Of a stretch of 8,167 bases of DNA, positions 4,368-8,167 are shown piece after piece (the first letter of the stretch is position 1; every line of letters starts with the position of its first letter). The stretch comes from Dehalococcoidales bacterium (GTDB lineage: Bacteria > Chloroflexota > Dehalococcoidia > Dehalococcoidales > RBG-16-60-22). The position numbers were made by a program, and so were the translations under genes. The DNA lies in NCBI GenBank assembly GCA_023135135.1, contig JAGLTT010000030.1, positions 1 to 8,167 of the forward strand. The letters run 5' to 3'. Under the pieces are notes generated by a model. It saw nothing but the letters and a program-made list of their open reading frames with translations, was not told the origin of the DNA and searched no databases.

Positions 4368-6023
4368 GTGAAAAGTGATGCCGCAAAAAAGGGAATAGAA
4401 AGAGCGCCGCACCGGTCGCTGCTGTACGCCCTGGGCTGCACGCGTGACGATATGGACAAACCGTTTATCGGCATCGTCAACAGCTTCACGGAGATTGTGC
4501 CCGGGCATATCCACCTGCGCGATATTGCCGAATCCGTGAAAGCGGGGGTGCGTGAGGGTGGAGGCGTTCCCTTTGAATTCAACACGATTGCTGTCTGTGA
4601 TGGCATCGCCATGAACCATACCGGCATGAAGTACAGCCTGCCCAGTCGGGAGCTTATTGCCGACTCGGTGGAGATAATGGCGGAGGGTCATGCCTTCGAT
4701 GCCCTGGTATTCATACCGAATTGCGACAAGATTATCCCCGGTATGCTCATGGCCGCGGTGAGGCTTAACCTGCCGGCGATATTCGTCAGCGGCGGCCCGA
4801 TGCTGGCGGGGCATCTGGACGGGGAGAAAATCGACCTGAGCACGATGTTTGAAGGTGTAGGAGCAGTCACCGGTGGCAAGATGACTGAAGAACAACTGAC
4901 GAGGCTGGAAGAAGCCGCCTGTCCCGGTTGCGGCAGCTGCGCGGGCATGTTTACCGCTAATACCATGAACTGCCTGACGGAGGTGCTGGGGATGGGACTT
5001 CCGGGCAACGGGACCATTCCGGCGGTGGATGCGCGGCGGCGGGGGCTGGCGAAGAAAGCCGGTCGGCAGGTGATGAATCTTCTGGCGGATGATATCCGTC
5101 CCGGGAGTATTATAAACAGTGATGCCGTTTACAACGCTTTCACGGTGGATATGGCCCTGGGAGGCAGCAGCAATTCGGTCCTGCACCTCATGGCCATCGC
5201 CAATGAAGCCGGCGCTGACTTCGACCTGGCTGCGGTCAACGAAATAAGTAAGCGCACTCCGTACCTCTGCAAACTGAGACCGTCCGGCCCGTATCACATC
5301 GAGGACCTGGACATGGCGGGAGGCATACCAGCGGTGATGGGTGAGTTGAAAGGGCTTTTAAAATTGAAATCCAGGACCGTGACCGGGAAAACGGTGGCGG
5401 AGAATATCGCCGGCGTCAAGACGCTGGATAGCGAGGTTATCCGCTCCGTAAAAACCGCCCATACGGCCACCGGGGGATTGGTCATGCTTTTCGGCAACCT
5501 GGCGCCGGAAGGCGCCGTAGTCAAGAAGGCGGCGGTGTCCCCGGAAATGATGGCGCATCGCGGCCCGGCCCGGGTGTTCGACTCCGAGGAAGAGGCCACG
5601 AAGGCTATTATGAATAAGAAAATAAAGTCCGGTGACGTGCTGGTCATCCGCTATGAAGGCCCTAAAGGAGGGCCGGGGATGCGGGAAATGCTGACGCCCA
5701 CGTCCCTGATTACCGGTATCGGCATGGATAAGGAAGTTGCCCTGATTACCGACGGTCGTTTTTCCGGGGCTACCCGCGGCGCGTCCATCGGGCATGTTTC
5801 CCCGGAAGCAGCGGCCCGCGGGCCGATTGCCGCTGTGAAAGAAGGCGATATCATCAGCATTGATATCGAGAACTGTAAGCTGAACATGGAACTAACTGAA
5901 AAAGAAATAGCCGACCGCCTGGCGAAGCTGGCTGATTTCGAGCCGAGGATAAAGACGGGTTATCTCAGCCGTTATATCGAGAAGGTAACCTCGGCCAGCA
6001 CCGGCGCGGTGTTTGGAAAATAA
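4368..6023 (+). CDS. ilvD: Dihydroxyacid dehydratase IlvD
   Basis: This 551-residue enzyme dehydrates 2,3-dihydroxy-isovalerate and 2,3-dihydroxy-3-methylvalerate to the 2-keto acids that lead to valine, leucine and isoleucine. Family blocks appear in order: [10 protein letters not shown] (38-47), [18 protein letters not shown] (N118-C119-D120-K121), CPGCGSC (185-191), [18 protein letters not shown] and DGRFSG, with the catalytic Ser at 466. C119 and C191 are the conserved cluster ligands. The third ligand of the [2Fe-2S] subgroup (PCN motif) is Gly46 here, as in the E. coli enzyme, while Cys77 in VCDG is a candidate third ligand. An oxygen-sensitive [4Fe-4S]-type cluster is therefore likely by inference. 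The related 6-phosphogluconate dehydratase (Edd) is excluded by the IlvD-specific blocks and by the neighbours. The GTG start is supported by GGGGAG at 4355-4360. It is the first gene of the ilv operon; ilvB follows after 10 bases. Confidence 0.97.
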   Translation: MKSDAAKKGIERAPHRSLLYALGCTRDDMDKPFIGIVNSFTEIVPGHIHLRDIAESVKAGVREGGGVPFEFNTIAVCDGIAMNHTGMKYSLPSRELIADSVEIMAEGHAFDALVFIPNCDKIIPGMLMAAVRLNLPAIFVSGGPMLAGHLDGEKIDLSTMFEGVGAVTGGKMTEEQLTRLEEAACPGCGSCAGMFTANTMNCLTEVLGMGLPGNGTIPAVDARRRGLAKKAGRQVMNLLADDIRPGSIINSDAVYNAFTVDMALGGSSNSVLHLMAIANEAGADFDLAAVNEISKRTPYLCKLRPSGPYHIEDLDMAGGIPAVMGELKGLLKLKSRTVTGKTVAENIAGVKTLDSEVIRSVKTAHTATGGLVMLFGNLAPEGAVVKKAAVSPEMMAHRGPARVFDSEEEATKAIMNKKIKSGDVLVIRYEGPKGGPGMREMLTPTSLITGIGMDKEVALITDGRFSGATRGASIGHVSPEAAARGPIAAVKEGDIISIDIENCKLNMELTEKEIADRLAKLADFEPRIKTGYLSRYIEKVTSASTGAVFGK

Positions 6024-6033
6024 GGGGAATAAT

Positions 6034-7743
6034 ATGAAAAAGACTGGTGCCCAGATTATATGCGAGAGTTTGATAGCTGAGGGAGTCGACGTGATGTTCG
6101 GCTTTCCCGGAGGCGTCCTTTTGCCGTTTTATGATACCCTGCCCGAATACCCCCAGATTCGGCACATCCTGGTGCGCCACGAGCAGGGCGCCGCCCATGC
6201 CGCCGATGGCTACGCCCGGGCTACGGGTAAGGTGGGCGTGTGCATGGCCACCTCCGGGCCGGGAGCTACCAATCTTGTGACCGGTATTGCCAATGCCTAT
6301 CTCGATTCCGTGCCGATAGTGGCCCTGACCGGACAGGTCGCCAGGCCGTTTATCGGCAAGGACGCCTTCCAGGAGATAGATATTACCGGTATTACGCTGC
6401 CCATTACCAAGCACAGCTACGTCGCCATGGACGCCGGTGATCTGGCCGGGATATTCAAAGAGGCCTTTCATCTGGCCAGGACCGGGCGACCGGGACCGGT
6501 GCTTATTGATTTGCCTAAAGATACCCAGACAGACCAGGCAGAATATAAAATTCCTGAAAAGCTGGACCTGCCCGGATACAAGGTGCCCACCAAGGGACAT
6601 CACACGCAGCTAAAGAATGCCGCCAGGCTGATAAATGAGGCGAAGCGACCTCTGATAATTACCGGCAGAGGAGTCATTATCTCCGGTGCCAGCGAGGAAT
6701 TAAAACAGCTTGCTGAGACGAGTCAGATACCGGTCATTACAACTCTTCTGGGCATCGGCGGCTTTCCGGAAAACCATATGCTCAGTTACGGCATGGCGGG
6801 TATGCACGGTACCGGCTGTGCCAATAAGGCTATGGATAGTACCGACCTGCTGATCGCCGTCGGTATGAGGTTCGACGACCGTGTGACGGGCAATATAAGC
6901 GGCTTCGTCCCTCATGCTAAAATCATCCATATCGATTTAGACCCGGCGGAAATCGGCAAGAACGTACCGGCTCATATACCGATTGTCGGAGATGTTAAGA
7001 CGGTGCTTCAGGCGTTAAATAAGCTGATTGAGACCAGGGAGCATATTGACTGGATTACACAGCTCGATGAATGGTTAAAACAGCACCCGTTAACGGATGT
7101 GTATGATAGACCCGGGCTGCTGCCACAATATATTATCCATCAGCTGTATGAAGCTACCCGGGGCGATGCTATTACTGTTACCGGTGTGGGTCAGCACCAG
7201 ATGTGGGCTGCCCAGCACTACCTTCATATAGAGCCAGGCCACTTCATTACGTCGGGCGGATTGGGCACTATGGGCTTCGGGCTGCCGGCGGCGATGGGAG
7301 CCAAGGTAGGCCGCCCCGATAAAACCGTCTGGTGTATTGACGGCGATGGCAGCCTGCAAATGACCATCCAGGAGCTGGCGACGCTGGTCCAGGACAACAT
7401 TGCCGTCAAAATGGCGATTATTAATAACGGTTACCTGGGCATGGTGAGGCAGTGGCAGGACCTGTTCTACGATAAAAGGTATGTCGCCACGCCCATTTCC
7501 TGCCCCGACTTTGTCAAGGTCGCCGAGGCTTACGGTATTCCCGGCCTGAGGGTTACCCGCCGCGAAGAGGTGGCGGGGGCGATAGACCAGGCAATGGCGT
7601 ATGACGGCCCGTTCTTAATCGACTTCATGGTGGAGCCGGAAGAAAACGTCTTCCCGATGGTGCCGCCCGGAGCGTCTAATATCGAGTTTATCGAACAACC
7701 GAAGAAAGAGGTGTCGACATGGCTACGAACCAGCACACCCTAG
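6034..7743 (+). CDS. ilvB: Acetolactate synthase (acetohydroxyacid synthase) large catalytic subunit IlvB
   Basis: This 569-residue TPP enzyme condenses two pyruvates to 2-acetolactate, or pyruvate with 2-ketobutyrate to acetohydroxybutyrate, the first committed step of branched-chain amino acid synthesis. The N-terminal pyrimidine domain has FGFPGG and RHEQGAAHAADGYAR, with the TPP-activating Glu50. The middle FAD-type domain includes the GMHGTGCANKA and MRFDDRVTG segments. The C-terminal domain has GDGSLQM (437-443) and NNGYLGM (464-470), giving metal ligands Asp438 and Asn465 at the spacing of the yeast enzyme. The Trp of VRQWQ, equivalent to plant Trp574, is kept. Ala103 in GQVAR replaces the Pro found at plant position 197. 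ATG 6034 is preceded by AGGGGAA at 6023-6029; the upstream in-frame ATG at 6013 would overlap ilvD. The small subunit gene overlaps its last 25 bases. Catabolic AlsS is less likely because ilvN follows. Confidence 0.97.
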   Translation: MKKTGAQIICESLIAEGVDVMFGFPGGVLLPFYDTLPEYPQIRHILVRHEQGAAHAADGYARATGKVGVCMATSGPGATNLVTGIANAYLDSVPIVALTGQVARPFIGKDAFQEIDITGITLPITKHSYVAMDAGDLAGIFKEAFHLARTGRPGPVLIDLPKDTQTDQAEYKIPEKLDLPGYKVPTKGHHTQLKNAARLINEAKRPLIITGRGVIISGASEELKQLAETSQIPVITTLLGIGGFPENHMLSYGMAGMHGTGCANKAMDSTDLLIAVGMRFDDRVTGNISGFVPHAKIIHIDLDPAEIGKNVPAHIPIVGDVKTVLQALNKLIETREHIDWITQLDEWLKQHPLTDVYDRPGLLPQYIIHQLYEATRGDAITVTGVGQHQMWAAQHYLHIEPGHFITSGGLGTMGFGLPAAMGAKVGRPDKTVWCIDGDGSLQMTIQELATLVQDNIAVKMAIINNGYLGMVRQWQDLFYDKRYVATPISCPDFVKVAEAYGIPGLRVTRREEVAGAIDQAMAYDGPFLIDFMVEPEENVFPMVPPGASNIEFIEQPKKEVSTWLRTSTP

Positions 7744-8167
7744 TTGCTATTGTTCATGACAAGCCCGGCGTCCTCAATCGCATGGCGAGTCTTTTCCGCC
7801 GGCGCGGGTTCAATATCGAAAGTATCGCCGTGGGGCACAGCGAGGTGGCCCACCTGTCGCGCGTGACCGTCATCGTCAACGGGTCGAACGCCATGGTGGA
7901 GCAGGTCAGGAAGCAGCTGGACAAGCTTATCGACGTGGTCAGGGTGTCCGATATCACGGGGGATAATATAACCGTGCGCGAACTGGCGCTGGTGAAAGTG
8001 AAGGCAAATTCTGCCACGCGCAGTGAAATTATCGAGATAGCCGATATCTTCCGCGCCAACATCGTGGACGTGGCCTCCGACTCATTAACGATTGAGATTA
8101 CCGGCGACGAGGATAAAATCGAGTCCTTGCTGAAGCTGCTCAAGCCGTTCGGCATCCGGGAGATTGC
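7719..8167 (+). CDS. ilvN: Acetolactate synthase small regulatory subunit IlvN (3' end outside the window)
   Basis: About 149 residues are visible with no stop before the window ends; the family is usually 160-175, so only the C-terminus is missing. The N-terminal ACT domain (about 7-80) shows HDKPGVLNRMASLFRRRGFN followed by IESIAV, the valine-binding signature of IlvN/IlvH. A second domain begins near VRELALVKVKA. The protein binds IlvB, raises its activity and confers feedback inhibition by valine. The position of E. coli IlvH Asn11 is Asp14 here, while the Gly and Asn (Gly17, Asn32) are kept. ATG 7719 has GAGGTG at 7708-7713 five bases upstream, inside ilvB, and the 25-base overlap suggests translational coupling so that both subunits are made together. 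Confidence 0.95.
   Translation, partial: MATNQHTLVAIVHDKPGVLNRMASLFRRRGFNIESIAVGHSEVAHLSRVTVIVNGSNAMVEQVRKQLDKLIDVVRVSDITGDNITVRELALVKVKANSATRSEIIEIADIFRANIVDVASDSLTIEITGDEDKIESLLKLLKPFGIREI

Noticed and set aside
4332..5297. Long minus-strand open frame opposite ilvD
   Set aside because: It lies antisense to the conserved IlvD coding sequence, shows no recognisable motif and has no plausible ribosome site or promoter that I can see.

Overview
The window looks like ordinary chromosomal DNA of moderate GC content from a bacterium. It holds seven tightly packed genes, all on the + strand, and no phage, insertion-sequence, CRISPR or tRNA/rRNA signal that I can see. GTG starts are frequent: rpiB, the metallo-hydrolase gene and ilvD. 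Dihydroxyacid dehydratase of the E. coli/anaerobe-like type, a family I CoA-transferase and the ilvD-ilvB-ilvN order would fit an anaerobic lineage such as Chloroflexota/Dehalococcoidia. That assignment rests on general resemblance only and is low confidence.

Left block (1-3052): the 3' half of tsaD, then tsaC one base after its stop, then rpiB, then an acetyl-CoA hydrolase/transferase-family CoA-transferase. Gaps of 1 to 26 bases suggest one operon. TsaC makes threonylcarbamoyl-AMP and TsaD uses it to make t6A in tRNA, so the first two genes are consecutive steps of one pathway. RpiB (pentose phosphate pathway) and the CoA-transferase (acyl-CoA metabolism) have no obvious functional tie to them.

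Middle (3053-4367): a short AT-rich gap with two small dyads and a possible weak promoter, then a stand-alone MBL-fold metallo-hydrolase (3125-4006) of unknown substrate. The 361-base gene-free stretch after it is the most structured part of the window. It carries a rho-independent terminator, a perfect 13-bp inverted repeat, a third hairpin, then a strong promoter (TTGACA / extended -10) bracketed by an 11-bp imperfect inverted repeat. A second intrinsic terminator lies between that promoter and ilvD.

Right block (4368-8167): ilvD, ilvB and ilvN (cut by the window end), with a 10-base gap and then a 25-base overlap. These are dihydroxyacid dehydratase and the large and small subunits of acetolactate synthase, the core of valine, leucine and isoleucine synthesis. 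The promoter-terminator leader ahead of ilvD suggests control by premature termination, but there is no T-box signature and no convincing leader peptide, so the sensing mechanism is open.

I do not see a clearly new multi-gene system. The best candidate for something undescribed is the short ilv leader at 4234-4367.
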